52,418 nt of DNA from Citrobacter portucalensis (GTDB lineage: Bacteria; Pseudomonadota; Gammaproteobacteria; Enterobacterales; Enterobacteriaceae): the NCBI RefSeq assembly GCF_002042885.1, contig NZ_MVFY01000021.1, forward strand, positions 1-52,418. Direction: 5' to 3'. The notes beneath the pieces were generated by a model that saw only the letters and a list, made by a program, of their open reading frames with translations, made no database searches and was not told the DNA's origin. The position numbers and the translations under genes are program-made. Each line of letters begins with the position of its first letter. The first letter of the stretch is position 1. Shown piece by piece: positions 9,264-18,990 of the stretch.

Positions 9264-10175
9264 ATGAGAAAAATAAAAATTGGGCTGGCGCTAGGTTCCG
9301 GCGCAGCGCGAGGTTGGTCGCATATTGGCGTTATCAAAGCCCTTAAGCATATGGGTATTGATGTTGATATCGTGGCAGGGTGCTCCATCGGTTCGTTGGT
9401 TGGCGCTGCCTACGCCTGCAATAAGCTGCCTGCTCTCGAAAAGTGGGTCTGTTCTTTCAGCTATTGGGATGTTTTACGGTTGATGGATCTCTCGTGGCGC
9501 AGGGGAGGTTTACTGCGCGGTGAACGGGTATTCAATCAGTACCGTAATGTGATGCCGGTAGAAGCAATTGAGCAATGTACTCGCCGTTTCGCAACAGTGG
9601 CTACCAATCTGAGTACGGGTCGGGAACTTTGGTTCACCGAAGGTGATTTACATCTGGCTGTCCGGGCCTCCTGCAGTATTCCTGGCTTGATGTCACCTGT
9701 GGCGCACAATGGTTACTGGCTGGTCGATGGTGCGGTGGTGAATCCTGTCCCTGTCTCCCTGACTCGCGCGTTGGGGGCCGATATTGTTATAGCGGTCGAC
9801 CTGCAACACGATGCGCATCTCATGCAACAAGATTTACTCTCCTTCAACGTCAATAGCGATGCCGAATCGGGTGATGATGCTGACGAACTCTCATGGCATG
9901 CCCGTCTGAAAGAACGCTTGAGCAACATTACGGCCAGGCGTGCAGTAACTGCACCCACGGCGATGGAGATTATGACGACGTCTATTCAGGTTCTGGAAAA
10001 CCGACTGAAACGTAACCGCATGGCCGGTGACCCTCCAGACATTCTGATTCAGCCGTTTTGTCCACAAATATCCACGCTGGATTTTCACCGCGCCAGTGCG
10101 GCAATTGCTGCCGGGCAGTTAGCGGTCGAGAAGAAAATGGATGAGCTTCTACCCCTGGTGAAAACCAACGTCTAA
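9264..10175 (+). CDS. rssA: Patatin-like phospholipase family protein RssA
   Basis: This 303-residue predicted serine hydrolase has all patatin landmarks: the glycine-rich oxyanion loop GSGAARG at residues 11-17, the nucleophile motif GCSIG with Ser41, and the DGA box with Asp155, which form a Ser-Asp dyad. The substrate is not known. The protein is slightly longer than the 301 residues I recall for E. coli. It sits 90 bp upstream of rssB in the same direction, and the pair is often cotranscribed. Confidence 0.95.
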   Translation: MRKIKIGLALGSGAARGWSHIGVIKALKHMGIDVDIVAGCSIGSLVGAAYACNKLPALEKWVCSFSYWDVLRLMDLSWRRGGLLRGERVFNQYRNVMPVEAIEQCTRRFATVATNLSTGRELWFTEGDLHLAVRASCSIPGLMSPVAHNGYWLVDGAVVNPVPVSLTRALGADIVIAVDLQHDAHLMQQDLLSFNVNSDAESGDDADELSWHARLKERLSNITARRAVTAPTAMEIMTTSIQVLENRLKRNRMAGDPPDILIQPFCPQISTLDFHRASAAIAAGQLAVEKKMDELLPLVKTNV

Positions 10176-10265
10176 CGCATTTTTTATCAACACTTAAGCT
10201 AATTCTGACAGGCGTGAGTGGCAATAGCATGCCACTATTTATTAAAGCCAGTCAGGGGGGAGAAT

Positions 10266-11279
10266 ATGACGCAGCCATTGGTCGGAAAACAGATTCTTAT
10301 CGTTGAGGATGAGCCGGTATTTCGCTCACTCATGGACTCATGGTTTTCCTCTTTGGGAGCGACAACGGCGGTAGCTGGTGACGGACTTGAAGCACTGGAC
10401 TTGCTTGGGCATTTTAAACCCGACCTGATGATCTGCGACCTGGCTATGCCAAGAATGAACGGTCTCAAACTGGTTGAGTATTTACGCAATCGTGGCGATC
10501 AGACCCCGATACTGGTGATTTCTGCGACGGAAAACATGTCCGACATAGCCAAAGCGTTACGACTCGGTGTGGATGACGTCCTGTTGAAGCCGGTGAAAGA
10601 CCTTAATCGCTTGCGAGAAACCGTCTTTGCCTGTCTTTATCCCAATATGTTTAATTCACGCGTGGAAGAAGAAGAACGGCTGTTTCGCGACTGGGATGCG
10701 ATGGTGGACGATCCTGCTGCAGCTGCGAAGTTGCTAAAAGAATTACAGCCTCCAGTGTCGCAAGTGATCTCGCACTGTCGCATTAACTATCGACAATTGG
10801 TGGCAGCCGACCAACCGGGGCTGGTGTTGGATATTGCTCCGCTTTCTGATCATGACCTTGCATTCTATTGCCTTGATGTGACGCGGGCAGGGGATAATGG
10901 CGTCCTGGCTGCATTATTACTGAGGGCGCTATTTAATGGTTTACTGCAGGAGCAACTGACACAACAAAATCAGCGACTGCCAGAGCTAGGTACGTTATTG
11001 AAACAGGTAAATCATTTGTTGCGACAAGCCAATTTACCAGGGCAGTTTCCCTTGCTGGTGGGGTATTACCACAGCGGATTAAAAAATCTGATTCTGGTAT
11101 CGGCAGGGCTGAATGCGACATTAAATACAGGTTCCCACCAAGTGCAAATCAGCAATGGCGTTCCGCTGGGTACCTTAGGTAATACGTATCTTAATCAGCT
11201 GAGCCAACATTGTGAGTCATGGCAATGCCAAATTTGGGGGGCGGGAGGTCGCCTGCGCTTGATGTTGTCTGCAGAATGA
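10266..11279 (+). CDS. rssB: Response-regulator adaptor for RpoS degradation
   Basis: This 337-residue orphan response regulator binds sigma-S and hands it to ClpXP for degradation. The receiver domain (about 8-125) has the acidic pair Glu15/Asp16, the phospho-acceptor Asp58 (MICDLAMP) and Lys in LLKPVK. The C-terminal half (about 150-337) is the degenerate PP2C-like domain typical of RssB. The frame is open back to 10218, but ATG 10266 follows GGGGGGAG at 10256-10263 and gives the known length. Anti-adaptors (Ira proteins) normally control it. Confidence 0.97.
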   Translation: MTQPLVGKQILIVEDEPVFRSLMDSWFSSLGATTAVAGDGLEALDLLGHFKPDLMICDLAMPRMNGLKLVEYLRNRGDQTPILVISATENMSDIAKALRLGVDDVLLKPVKDLNRLRETVFACLYPNMFNSRVEEEERLFRDWDAMVDDPAAAAKLLKELQPPVSQVISHCRINYRQLVAADQPGLVLDIAPLSDHDLAFYCLDVTRAGDNGVLAALLLRALFNGLLQEQLTQQNQRLPELGTLLKQVNHLLRQANLPGQFPLLVGYYHSGLKNLILVSAGLNATLNTGSHQVQISNGVPLGTLGNTYLNQLSQHCESWQCQIWGAGGRLRLMLSAE

Positions 11280-11298
11280 ACAATTGAGAGGCGTGTAA

Positions 11299-11418
11299 AT
11301 GAAATTGGTTCACCCTCCCCATGCTGTGAGTGCTACTATCGGCGCCAGTTTTATTCGTATTTATCTTAATTATACCGACGCGCGTCCTTTTCAGACCAGA
11401 AGCTTGTCGCTGTACTGA
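11299..11418 (+). CDS. Candidate 39-residue small ORF between rssB and galU
   Basis: An ATG at 11299 is preceded by GAGAGG (11286-11291) at good spacing. It opens a 39-codon frame starting MKLVHPPHAVSA and ending TRSLSLY, 19 bp after the rssB stop. I recognise no homologue and see no signal peptide or membrane segment. It overlaps the region where the galU promoter should lie, so it may be a chance frame or a leader ORF. Support is only the ribosome site and position. Confidence 0.3.
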   Translation: MKLVHPPHAVSATIGASFIRIYLNYTDARPFQTRSLSLY

Positions 11419-11483
11419 TATACTCGGATGCGATACAGAATGATGAACACGTTCAATACATGAACAGTCCAGGAGAGTTTTAA

Positions 11484-12392
11484 ATGGCTGCCCTTAATTC
11501 AAAAGTCAAAAAAGCCGTTATCCCGGTTGCGGGATTAGGAACCAGGATGTTACCGGCTACGAAAGCAATCCCGAAAGAGATGCTACCGTTGGTTGATAAG
11601 CCATTAATTCAGTACGTCGTAAACGAATGTATTGCTGCGGGCATCACTGAAATTGTACTTGTAACTCACTCGTCTAAAAATTCCATTGAAAACCACTTTG
11701 ATACCAGCTTTGAACTTGAAGCGATGCTGGAAAAACGTGTAAAACGCCAGCTGCTGGAAGAAGTGCAATCTATTTGTCCGCCACATGTGACTATTATGCA
11801 GGTGCGTCAGGGGCTGGCTAAAGGTCTGGGCCACGCGGTATTGTGCGCGCACCCTGTGGTTGGCGATGAACCGGTAGCTGTAATCCTGCCGGACGTAATT
11901 CTTGATGAATACGAATCTGATTTATCCCGCGACAACCTTGCCGAAATGATTCATCGTTTTGATGAAACAGGTAGCAGCCAGATTATGGTTGAACCGGTAG
12001 AAGATGTTACGGCTTATGGCGTTGTGGATTGTAAAGGCGTTGAATTATCCCCGGGCGAAAGCGTCCCGATGGTTGGCGTGGTTGAAAAACCAAAAGCTGA
12101 TGTTGCGCCTTCTAATCTGGCCGTTGTGGGTCGTTACGTTCTTAGTGCCGATATCTGGCCTCTGCTGGCTAAAACCCCTCCGGGAGCGGGTGATGAAATT
12201 CAGCTGACAGATGCTATCGATACGCTGATTGAAAAAGAGACGGTTGAAGCTTATCACATGAAGGGCAAAAGCCATGACTGTGGTAATAAACTGGGCTATA
12301 TGCAGGCGTTCGTTGAATATGGTATTCGCCATAATATTCTCGGCGCCGAATTTAAAGCCTGGCTGGAAGACGAGATGGGTATTAAGAAGTAA
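11484..12392 (+). CDS. galU: UTP--glucose-1-phosphate uridylyltransferase
   Basis: This 302-residue cytosolic enzyme makes UDP-glucose from UTP and glucose-1-phosphate for LPS core, galactose metabolism, trehalose and osmoregulated glucans. The nucleotide-binding loop [17 protein letters not shown] lies at residues 17-33, in a Rossmann-like nucleotidyltransferase fold. The start follows AGGAG at 11471-11475. It stands alone and is closed by a strong terminator. The sequence and length match E. coli GalU. Confidence 0.98.
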   Translation: MAALNSKVKKAVIPVAGLGTRMLPATKAIPKEMLPLVDKPLIQYVVNECIAAGITEIVLVTHSSKNSIENHFDTSFELEAMLEKRVKRQLLEEVQSICPPHVTIMQVRQGLAKGLGHAVLCAHPVVGDEPVAVILPDVILDEYESDLSRDNLAEMIHRFDETGSSQIMVEPVEDVTAYGVVDCKGVELSPGESVPMVGVVEKPKADVAPSNLAVVGRYVLSADIWPLLAKTPPGAGDEIQLTDAIDTLIEKETVEAYHMKGKSHDCGNKLGYMQAFVEYGIRHNILGAEFKAWLEDEMGIKK

Positions 12393-12414
12393 CCTTCTGG
12401 TATTATCTGGTCAG

Positions 12415-12445
12415 AACGGCGCTGTATTAACAGCGCCGTTTTTTT
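12415..12445 (+). terminator. galU intrinsic terminator
   Basis: An 11-bp stem (AACGGCGCTGT / ACAGCGCCGTT) with a 4-nt loop runs into seven Ts. Confidence 0.93.
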
Positions 12446-12483
12446 ATACCTAATCCGGGTAGGGTTGAGCGAAGTACCGGTAA

Positions 12484-12510
12484 AAAAAATCCCGCCAGTG
12501 GCGGGATTTT
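12484..12510 (-). terminator. hns intrinsic terminator
   Basis: The stem AAAATCCCGCC / GGCGGGATTTT with loop AGT sits 18 bp after the hns stop. The minus-strand side ends in a T-run, while the plus side has only four Ts, so it mainly serves hns. Confidence 0.9.
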
Positions 12511-12528
12511 AAGCAAACTATTTCTGAA

Positions 12529-12942
12529 TTATTCCTTGATCAGGAAATCGTCCAGTTGTTTCCCTTGTTCTTCCATCGCTTTTTTGATCACTGCCGGTGT
12601 ACGACCCTGGCCAGTCCAGGTTTTAGTTTCACCGTTTTCGTCAACATAGCTATATTTAGCCGGACGTGCAGCGCGTTTAGCTTTGGTGCCAGATTTAACA
12701 GCAGCCATGCTATTCAGCAATTCGTTCGGATCAATGCCGTCAGCGATCAGCATTTCACGATATTGTTGCAGTTTACGAGTACGTTCTTCAACTTCAGCAG
12801 CAGCAGCGCTTTCTTCTTCGCGACGCTCGCTAACTACAACTTCTAATTTTTCCAGCATTTCTTCAAGCGTTTCCAGAGTGCATTCTCTTGCCTGCGCACG
12901 AAGAGTACGGATGTTGTTCAGAATTTTAAGTGCTTCGCTCAT
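12529..12942 (-). CDS. hns: Histone-like nucleoid-structuring protein H-NS
   Basis: This 137-residue nucleoid protein silences AT-rich and horizontally acquired DNA. Residues 1 to about 83 form the coiled-coil oligomerisation part, a flexible linker follows, and about 90-137 bind the minor groove through the QGR loop (TWTGQGRTP, near 112-114). It differs from E. coli at only a few sites. The C-terminus ([18 protein letters not shown]) and NSMAAV resemble the Salmonella form more, which helps place the organism outside E. coli. It is a single gene with its own promoter and terminator. Confidence 0.99.
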   Translation of the reverse strand: MSEALKILNNIRTLRAQARECTLETLEEMLEKLEVVVSERREEESAAAAEVEERTRKLQQYREMLIADGIDPNELLNSMAAVKSGTKAKRAARPAKYSYVDENGETKTWTGQGRTPAVIKKAMEEQGKQLDDFLIKE

Positions 12943-12984
12943 TGTAGTAATCTCAAACTTATATTGGGGTGGTTTGTTGAGCTA

Positions 12985-13013
12985 ATAATAGAGCGATAAA
13001 TTCAGTTGTGCAA
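12985..13013 (-). promoter_or_regulatory. hns promoter
   Basis: On the minus strand -35 TTGCAC (13013-13008) and -10 TATTAT (12990-12985) are 17 bp apart, 43 bp before the start codon. The AT-rich DNA upstream is the kind to which H-NS itself and Fis bind. Confidence 0.7.
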
Positions 13014-13552
13014 TAGCCAGGAATGTAAGGAATTCAAAATTGCGCTTTATTTAGTATCAGAATTAATTCTCCTGTCTTAAATTCCCCATGATGTTGGGCA
13101 TAAAAAAGGCTTATTGACGAGGGGGCTTCTCAGCGGCTGAGAGTAAAAATTCAAGATTCAGGTCACATTTTATGGTGTACAAATAGTATCTCTTTGCAGT
13201 GATTTCAACCTTTTGTATTAGTTTTGCTTACGTGAATTCGCTAATACACGGCGACAGTGGGTAGATTCAATAACAATATGGGAAGGGTTTCTTTATTGCC
13301 GTATGATGATAAGTGACATTGATAAATTTCATGAGCACTATTTGTGAAAGAGTGTGTATATACGCGTCCGAGTTCAGGCTGTTTGGTCGATGGTTGTATG
13401 CTCTCTCACTATCCGTTACTTAAATTCAGGCGGCACTGTGCGAGCTTGCCCGCTCATTTATACGCCTTTGTGGCCAACGCTACACCGACATGTTCGTGAA
13501 ATATGATACAATCCAGCCCATATTTATTTCCCCTGGTGAGGGCCTTCGGTCA
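13014..13552. other. AT-rich hns-tdk intergenic region
   Basis: About 540 bp between divergent genes has no convincing coding frame. It is AT-rich, as expected for the autoregulated hns upstream region. One exact dyad, TCTCAGC-G-GCTGAGA, lies at 13128-13142. The tdk start is preceded by GGTGAGGG. I see no tRNA, known sRNA or repeat. Confidence 0.6.
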
Positions 13553-14170
13553 ATGGCACAACTATATTTTTACTATTCTGCAATGAACGCAGGTAAGTCG
13601 ACTGCATTGTTGCAATCTTCGTACAATTATCAGGAACGTGGGATGCGTGCCGTTGTATATACAGCGGAAATTGATGACCGTTTTGGTGCTGGAAAAGTAA
13701 GTTCACGTATAGGTCTGTCGTCACCTGCAAAATTGTTTAACCAAAATTCATCATTGTTCGAAGAGATTCGCGCCGAGAATGCGCAGCAAAGAATTCACTG
13801 TGTACTGGTCGATGAGTCTCAGTTTCTGACCCGACAACAGGTTTATGAATTATCTGAAGTTGTCGATCAACTGGATATTCCTGTTTTGTGTTACGGCTTA
13901 CGCACTGATTTTCGTGGTGAGTTATTTGGTGGCAGCGAATACCTGCTTGCCTGGTCAGATAAACTGGTTGAATTAAAGACCATTTGTTTCTGTGGCCGTA
14001 AGGCCAGCATGGTATTACGCCTTGATCAGGCTGGAAGACCTTATAACGAGGGCGAGCAGGTGGTTATCGGCGGGAATGAACGCTATGTGTCGGTATGTCG
14101 TAAACACTACAAACAAGCGCAGTCTGAGGGCTCTCTGACGGCGATACAAGAACGACACAGCCACGATTAA
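13553..14170 (+). CDS. tdk: Thymidine kinase
   Basis: This 205-residue type II thymidine kinase salvages thymidine with ATP. The P-loop [10 protein letters not shown] covers residues 11-20, the catalytic acidic pair is Asp87-Glu88 (VDESQFL), and zinc ligands come from CFC near 145-148 and CRKH near 183-186. E. coli has Cys where this has Ser89, after the catalytic Glu; other family members vary here. The frame is open to 13490, but ATG 13553 gives the right length. Confidence 0.98.
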   Translation: MAQLYFYYSAMNAGKSTALLQSSYNYQERGMRAVVYTAEIDDRFGAGKVSSRIGLSSPAKLFNQNSSLFEEIRAENAQQRIHCVLVDESQFLTRQQVYELSEVVDQLDIPVLCYGLRTDFRGELFGGSEYLLAWSDKLVELKTICFCGRKASMVLRLDQAGRPYNEGEQVVIGGNERYVSVCRKHYKQAQSEGSLTAIQERHSHD

Positions 14171-14406
14171 CCCTGTACTCTTCTGAGCGCTTATAAACAC
14201 AGGGTAGGCCGGAACCTTCGTCAATGTTCTCTACCCTGTCAGACTCTTTTCTGACGGCTGGTCTCACATCTTCCTGAATACATCTCTTACACTGCCATTC
14301 TATTCACATGGTTAAATTGTGTATTCCCCGATTTTCATAACACAAGACGAAAAAAACGGCCCCAATTGGGACCGTTTATGATGAAGCTAAAACTTATCTG
14401 AGCAAA
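14171..14406. other. tdk-adhE intergenic region, no IS remnant
   Basis: This 236-bp gap between convergent genes holds the adhE terminator and no coding frame I can support. In E. coli K-12 an IS4-like remnant (ychG/insZ) lies here, as I recall. None is visible in this genome. Confidence 0.6.
14349..14377 (-). terminator. adhE intrinsic terminator
   Basis: On the minus strand the stem AAACGG-T-CCC / GGG-G-CCGTTT (one internal mismatch) with loop AATT ends in seven Ts. Confidence 0.88.
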
Positions 14407-17085
14407 TTAAGCGGATTTCTTCGCTTTCTTTTCTGCTTTCGGTGCAGCTACTGCTTCAGTCTTAGCGGCGGTCTGACCTTCGCTATACTCACGACCGTAG
14501 TAGGTATCCAGCAGGATCTGTTTCAGTTCAGAAATCAGCGGGTAACGTGGGTTAGCACCAGTACACTGGTCGTCAAACGCATCTTCAGACAGTTTGTCCA
14601 CGTGTGCCAGGAAGTCAGCTTCCTGAACGCCAGCTTCACGGATAGACTTAGGAATACCCAGTTCAGCTTTGATTTCTTCCAACCAGCCCAGCAGTTTCTG
14701 GATTTTCGCGGCAGTACGGTCACCCGGTGCGCTCAGACCCAGATGGTCTGCGATTTCAGCGTAGCGACGGCGTGCCTGCGGACGGTCGTACTGGCTGAAT
14801 GCAGTCTGTTTAGTCGGGTTGTCGTTCGCGTTATAACGAATAACGTTGCTGATCAGCAGGGCGTTCGCCAGACCGTGAGGAATGTGGAACTGAGAACCCA
14901 GTTTGTGCGCCATTGAGTGACATACACCCAGGAAGGCGTTAGCAAACGCGATACCAGCGATAGTTGCTGCACTGTGTACACGCTCACGCGCTACCGGGTT
15001 CTTAGAACCTTCATGGTAAGACGCTGGCAGGTTTTCTTTCAGCAATTTCAGCGCTTGCAGAGCCTGACCGTCAGAGAACTCAGAAGCCAGTACTGAAACG
15101 TAAGCTTCCAGAGCGTGAGTGACGGCATCCAGACCACCGAACGCACACAGTGACTTCGGCATATCCATAACCAGGTTGGCGTCAACAATCGCCATATCCG
15201 GAGTCAGCGCGTAGTCTGCCAGCGGGTATTTCTGCCCAGTTGCATCGTCGGTAACGACCGCAAACGGAGTCACTTCAGAACCGGTACCGGAAGTGGTGGT
15301 AACTGCAACCATCTTCGCTTTTACGCCCATTTTCGGGAACTTGTAGATACGTTTACGGATGTCCATAAAGCGCAGTGCCAGTTCTTCGAAGTGAGTTTCC
15401 GGGTGCTCGTACATAACCCACATGATTTTCGCGGCGTCCATCGGGGAACCACCACCCAGTGCGATGATTACGTCTGGTTTGAAGGAGTTAGCCAGCTCAG
15501 CACCTTTGCGAACAACGGTCAGAGTCGGGTCAGCTTCAACTTCAAAGAACACTTCGGTTTCAACGCCAGCAGCTTTCAGAACGGAGGTGATCTGGTCTGC
15601 ATAACCGTTGTTGAACAGGAAGCGGTCGGTCACGATCAGCGCACGTTTGTGACCATCGGTAATCACTTCATCCAGTGCGATTGGCAGAGAGCCACGACGG
15701 AAGTAGATAGATTTCGGAAGTTTGTGCCACAACATGTTTTCAGCTCGCTTAGCAACGGTTTTCTTGTTGATCAGGTGCTTAGGACCAACGTTTTCAGAGA
15801 TGGAGTTACCACCCCAGGAACCACAACCCAGTGTCAGGGAAGGTGCGAGTTTGAAGTTGTACAGGTCACCGATACCACCCTGAGAAGCAGGGGTGTTGAT
15901 CAGGATACGTGCGGTTTTCATCATCTGACCGAAGTAAGCAACACGCTCTGGCTGGTTGTCCTGGTCAGTGTACAGGCAAGAGGTATGACCGATACCGCCC
16001 ATCGCAACCAGTTTTTCAGCTTTGATGACTGCGTCTTCGAAGTCCTTCGCACGGTACATTGCCAGCGTCGGAGACAGTTTCTCGTGAGCAAACGGTTCGC
16101 TTTCGTCAACAACCTTCACTTCACCGATCAGAATCTTAGTGGTTTCTGGTACGGAGAAGCCTGCCAGTTCAGCAATCTTGTATGCCGGCTGACCAACGAT
16201 AGCTGCGTTCAGCGCGCCATTTTTCAGGATAACGTCCTGAACTGCTTTCAACTCTTTGCCCTGCAGCATGTAGCCGCCGTGAGTCGCAAAACGCTCACGT
16301 ACTGCATCATATACAGAGTCAACCACGACGACAGACTGCTCAGAAGCACAGATTACGCCGTTATCGAAGGTTTTAGACATCAGAACAGATGCAACAGCAC
16401 GTTTGATATCAGCGGTTTCGTCGATAACAACAGGGGTGTTACCTGCGCCTACGCCGATAGCCGGTTTACCGGAGCTGTATGCCGCTTTAACCATGCCTGG
16501 ACCACCGGTCGCAAGGATCAGGTTGATGTCCGGGTGGTGCATCAACGCGTTAGACAGTTCAACGGAAGGTTGATCGATCCAGCCGATCAGATCTTTCGGT
16601 GCGCCAGCAGCGATTGCTGCTTGCAGAACGATGTCAGCTGCTTTGTTAGTTGCATCTTTTGCGCGCGGATGCGGAGAGAAGATGATGGCGTTACGGGTCT
16701 TCAGGCTGATCAGTGATTTGAAGATTGCAGTCGAAGTCGGGTTAGTGGTTGGAACGATACCGCAGATGATACCAATCGGTTCAGCAATGGTAATGGTACC
16801 AAAAGTGTCGTCTTCAGACAGCACACCACAGGTTTTTTCATCTTTGTAAGCGTTGTAAATGTATTCAGAAGCGAAGTGGTTTTTAATCACTTTATCTTCG
16901 ACAATACCCATGCCGGATTCGGCAACGGCCATTTTCGCGAGAGGAATTCGAGCGTCTGCGGCAGCCAGAGCGGCGGCACGGAAGATTTTGTCAACCTGTT
17001 CTTGAGTGAAACTGGCATATTCACGCTGGGCTTTTTTTACGCGCTCTACAAGTGCGTTAAGTTCAGCGACATTAGTAACAGCCAT
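14407..17085 (-). CDS. adhE: Bifunctional acetaldehyde-CoA / alcohol dehydrogenase (AdhE)
   Basis: This 892-residue fermentative enzyme turns acetyl-CoA to acetaldehyde and then ethanol with two NADH, and forms helical filaments (spirosomes). The N-terminal part (about 1-440) is the CoA-acylating aldehyde dehydrogenase with catalytic Cys in VICASEQS near 246. The C-terminal part (about 450-870) is an iron-dependent alcohol dehydrogenase with metal ligands in FGGLDAVTHA, VCHSMAH and HIPHGLAN. The tail is Ala/Lys-rich and slightly different from E. coli (one residue longer). The start ATG follows AGGAG. It is divergent from ychE and expected to be strongly anaerobically induced. Confidence 0.99.
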   Translation of the reverse strand: MAVTNVAELNALVERVKKAQREYASFTQEQVDKIFRAAALAAADARIPLAKMAVAESGMGIVEDKVIKNHFASEYIYNAYKDEKTCGVLSEDDTFGTITIAEPIGIICGIVPTTNPTSTAIFKSLISLKTRNAIIFSPHPRAKDATNKAADIVLQAAIAAGAPKDLIGWIDQPSVELSNALMHHPDINLILATGGPGMVKAAYSSGKPAIGVGAGNTPVVIDETADIKRAVASVLMSKTFDNGVICASEQSVVVVDSVYDAVRERFATHGGYMLQGKELKAVQDVILKNGALNAAIVGQPAYKIAELAGFSVPETTKILIGEVKVVDESEPFAHEKLSPTLAMYRAKDFEDAVIKAEKLVAMGGIGHTSCLYTDQDNQPERVAYFGQMMKTARILINTPASQGGIGDLYNFKLAPSLTLGCGSWGGNSISENVGPKHLINKKTVAKRAENMLWHKLPKSIYFRRGSLPIALDEVITDGHKRALIVTDRFLFNNGYADQITSVLKAAGVETEVFFEVEADPTLTVVRKGAELANSFKPDVIIALGGGSPMDAAKIMWVMYEHPETHFEELALRFMDIRKRIYKFPKMGVKAKMVAVTTTSGTGSEVTPFAVVTDDATGQKYPLADYALTPDMAIVDANLVMDMPKSLCAFGGLDAVTHALEAYVSVLASEFSDGQALQALKLLKENLPASYHEGSKNPVARERVHSAATIAGIAFANAFLGVCHSMAHKLGSQFHIPHGLANALLISNVIRYNANDNPTKQTAFSQYDRPQARRRYAEIADHLGLSAPGDRTAAKIQKLLGWLEEIKAELGIPKSIREAGVQEADFLAHVDKLSEDAFDDQCTGANPRYPLISELKQILLDTYYGREYSEGQTAAKTEAVAAPKAEKKAKKSA

Positions 17086-17571
17086 GATGCTCTCCTGATA
17101 ATGTTAAACTTTTTTAGTAAATCATCTGCTCGATACGAGAGTATAGACAGACCGACGAAAATTTGTGTAATGGTTTGAAAATCAAACGGTTAATTAACGT
17201 CCACTTTACTTTGATTTACTAAAAGAGCTTATACGCTAGCGCCTGTTAACTCTAACGCGTTACCTCCAGGTGGCGTAAGCAAGATTACTCACTTCTGAGT
17301 AGTAATTGCGTGATCTGGATCAAAAATTCGCAAAGCTGACACCTTTCAGCAGGCCCTTTTAGCGTTTCTCGTTAAGTGTTAATAAATTGACGTAATGAAT
17401 GCTAATAACATTAGCATATTTAATACATATTAATAACACTGAGTATTGGTAGCGTATTTACATTGATATACGAAGATAGAAGGTGAAGTATGCTGACAAA
17501 AGGCGTATCTTCAGCGCGGATTTTATCAATTTTATGACTCATTTTATCCGGCTAACGCTTCGGAGCTAACC
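17086..17571. promoter_or_regulatory. adhE-ychE divergent regulatory region
   Basis: This 486-bp non-coding region contains an FNR-like box GTGATCTGGATCAA at 17310-17323 (one mismatch from consensus) and an exact 8-bp dyad ATGCTAAT-AAC-ATTAGCAT at 17399-17417. In E. coli the adhE upstream DNA is long and bound by Cra, FNR, NarL and Fis, and its leader is processed by RNase III. I assign no protein to the dyad. Confidence 0.55.
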
Positions 17572-18219
17572 GTGATCCAAACGCTATTTGATTTTCCTGT
17601 CTATTTTAAATTTTTCATTGGGTTATTTGCGTTGGTCAACCCGGTAGGGATCATCCCCGTCTTTATCAGTATGACCAGCTATCAAACTGCCGCAGCACGA
17701 AACAAAACCAACCTCACGGCAAACCTATCAGTCGCAATCATCCTGTGGACTTCGCTGTTTCTTGGTGATGGTATTCTGCAACTCTTCGGCATCTCAATTG
17801 ACTCGTTCAGGATCGCTGGCGGCATTCTGGTTGTGACTATCGCGATGTCAATGATTAGCGGAAAACTAGGGGAAGATAAACAAAACAAACAGGAAAAATC
17901 AGAAACCGCAATCCGTGAAAGTATCGGCGTTGTGCCGTTGGCATTGCCGTTGATGGCGGGGCCGGGGGCGATAAGCTCAACTATTGTTTGGGGTACGCGA
18001 TATCATAGTGCGATTAACCTGTTTGGCTTTTTTGTAGCGATTGCGTTGTTTGCCCTGTGCTGCTGGGGGCTGTTCCGCATGGCACCATGGTTAGTGCGCC
18101 TGTTGGGCCAAACCGGTATCAACGTCATTACGCGTATTATGGGGCTGCTGTTAATGGCTTTGGGTATCGAATTTATCGTTACAGGCATCAAATCCATTTT
18201 CCCTGGTTTGCTGGCCTGA
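17572..18219 (+). CDS. ychE: MarC family inner-membrane protein YchE
   Basis: This 215-residue integral membrane protein of the MarC/UPF0056 family has about six hydrophobic helices and conserved family segments (FALVNPVGIIPVF near 20-32, PLALPLMAGPGAIS near 122-135). Its function is not established. The start codon is GTG at 17572, with GGAG at 17562-17565, giving the E. coli length. The product of the divergent adhE gene has no known link to it. Confidence 0.95.
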   Translation: MIQTLFDFPVYFKFFIGLFALVNPVGIIPVFISMTSYQTAAARNKTNLTANLSVAIILWTSLFLGDGILQLFGISIDSFRIAGGILVVTIAMSMISGKLGEDKQNKQEKSETAIRESIGVVPLALPLMAGPGAISSTIVWGTRYHSAINLFGFFVAIALFALCCWGLFRMAPWLVRLLGQTGINVITRIMGLLLMALGIEFIVTGIKSIFPGLLA

Positions 18220-18235
18220 AACCTCTCTTCTGTGC

Positions 18236-18266
18236 AAACGGAGTCGTGTCCGGCTCCGTTTCCTTT
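18236..18266 (+). terminator. Probable ychE terminator
   Basis: An 8-bp stem AAACGGAG / CTCCGTTT with a 10-nt loop is followed by a T-rich stretch (TCCTTTC) rather than a clean T-run, 16 bp after the ychE stop. Confidence 0.65.
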
Positions 18267-18990
18267 CATTATCAGTAAAACTTCTCACTAAAGTTGAAAA
18301 TCAGCAGAGCAATAATAAAAAATGCTGATGATTAACTCTCCTGTTAGCCATTGATTCTAAAGATATAACACGTCCCAGTACGCCCGGCGAAGACCGATAC
18401 TGCTGTTATTTTATTAACATCATACTCTGGGGCTTGCTGAAGGATTATCGAAATGTTATTAGTTATTTCAGCCTTTATTTCAGATGAATGTGCTAATTAA
18501 TAACCAATTGTTAAATTTATGTGCATTTTGACATGGCGTTGACTTAGGACAGGATGGTTAACACCATGGTCGACATAATGCATTGATTTTTGTGAACTTC
18601 CCATAATAAATCTTCATTCGTAAGACTTTTTAAGTGAGATTTATTTCCAATAAAAGAGAATTGGTTAACAAATTTGTAAAATGTATTGGCGGTTAAGAAA
18701 CGCATTTGATACTTTCCGGCCAAGTATTATGCAGAAGAATTCACGTTGATGAGAATCATTTGCAGTTAGTTTCTCTCAACAGGGTAATAGCGTGTTTCCG
18801 GCAGGGGAGGCACGTAGAGAATCGACGCAAGGCGGTCATACGAATCGCCAGAATAAATAAAGTCGGTGATAGCAAGCAGTACAACAATAAACCACCTGAC
18901 GGCAGAAAATCTCCGGTGCCGTACAGGGATCCTAACAGGATTAACAGTCTGGTTAAAAAACCAGCCATAATAATGAGGGAGTACAACACA
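18267..18990 (+). promoter_or_regulatory. Long oppA upstream region
   Basis: More than 700 bp precede oppA without a supportable gene. The oppA frame is open upstream to TTG 18706, but that stretch has no ribosome site or protein-like character. The last bases before and at the start codon (ACAACACAATG, 18983-18993) are C/A-rich. They match the kind of target bound by the G/U-rich R1 loop of the sRNA GcvB, a known repressor of oppA in Salmonella and E. coli. AT-rich parts near 18480-18700 would suit Lrp and H-NS binding; I did not identify single sites. Confidence 0.5.

Noticed and set aside
15391-16716. A 441-codon open frame on the plus strand opposite adhE
   Set aside because: It is antisense to a strongly conserved gene with biased codons, has no ribosome site and reads as low-quality protein (many Phe, Cys and His). 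It is a codon-bias shadow.
18706-18990. 95 in-frame codons upstream of oppA that would make an extended protein
   Set aside because: The OppA signal peptide and ribosome site begin at 18991. The upstream frame starts at TTG without a ribosome site and would bury the signal peptide.
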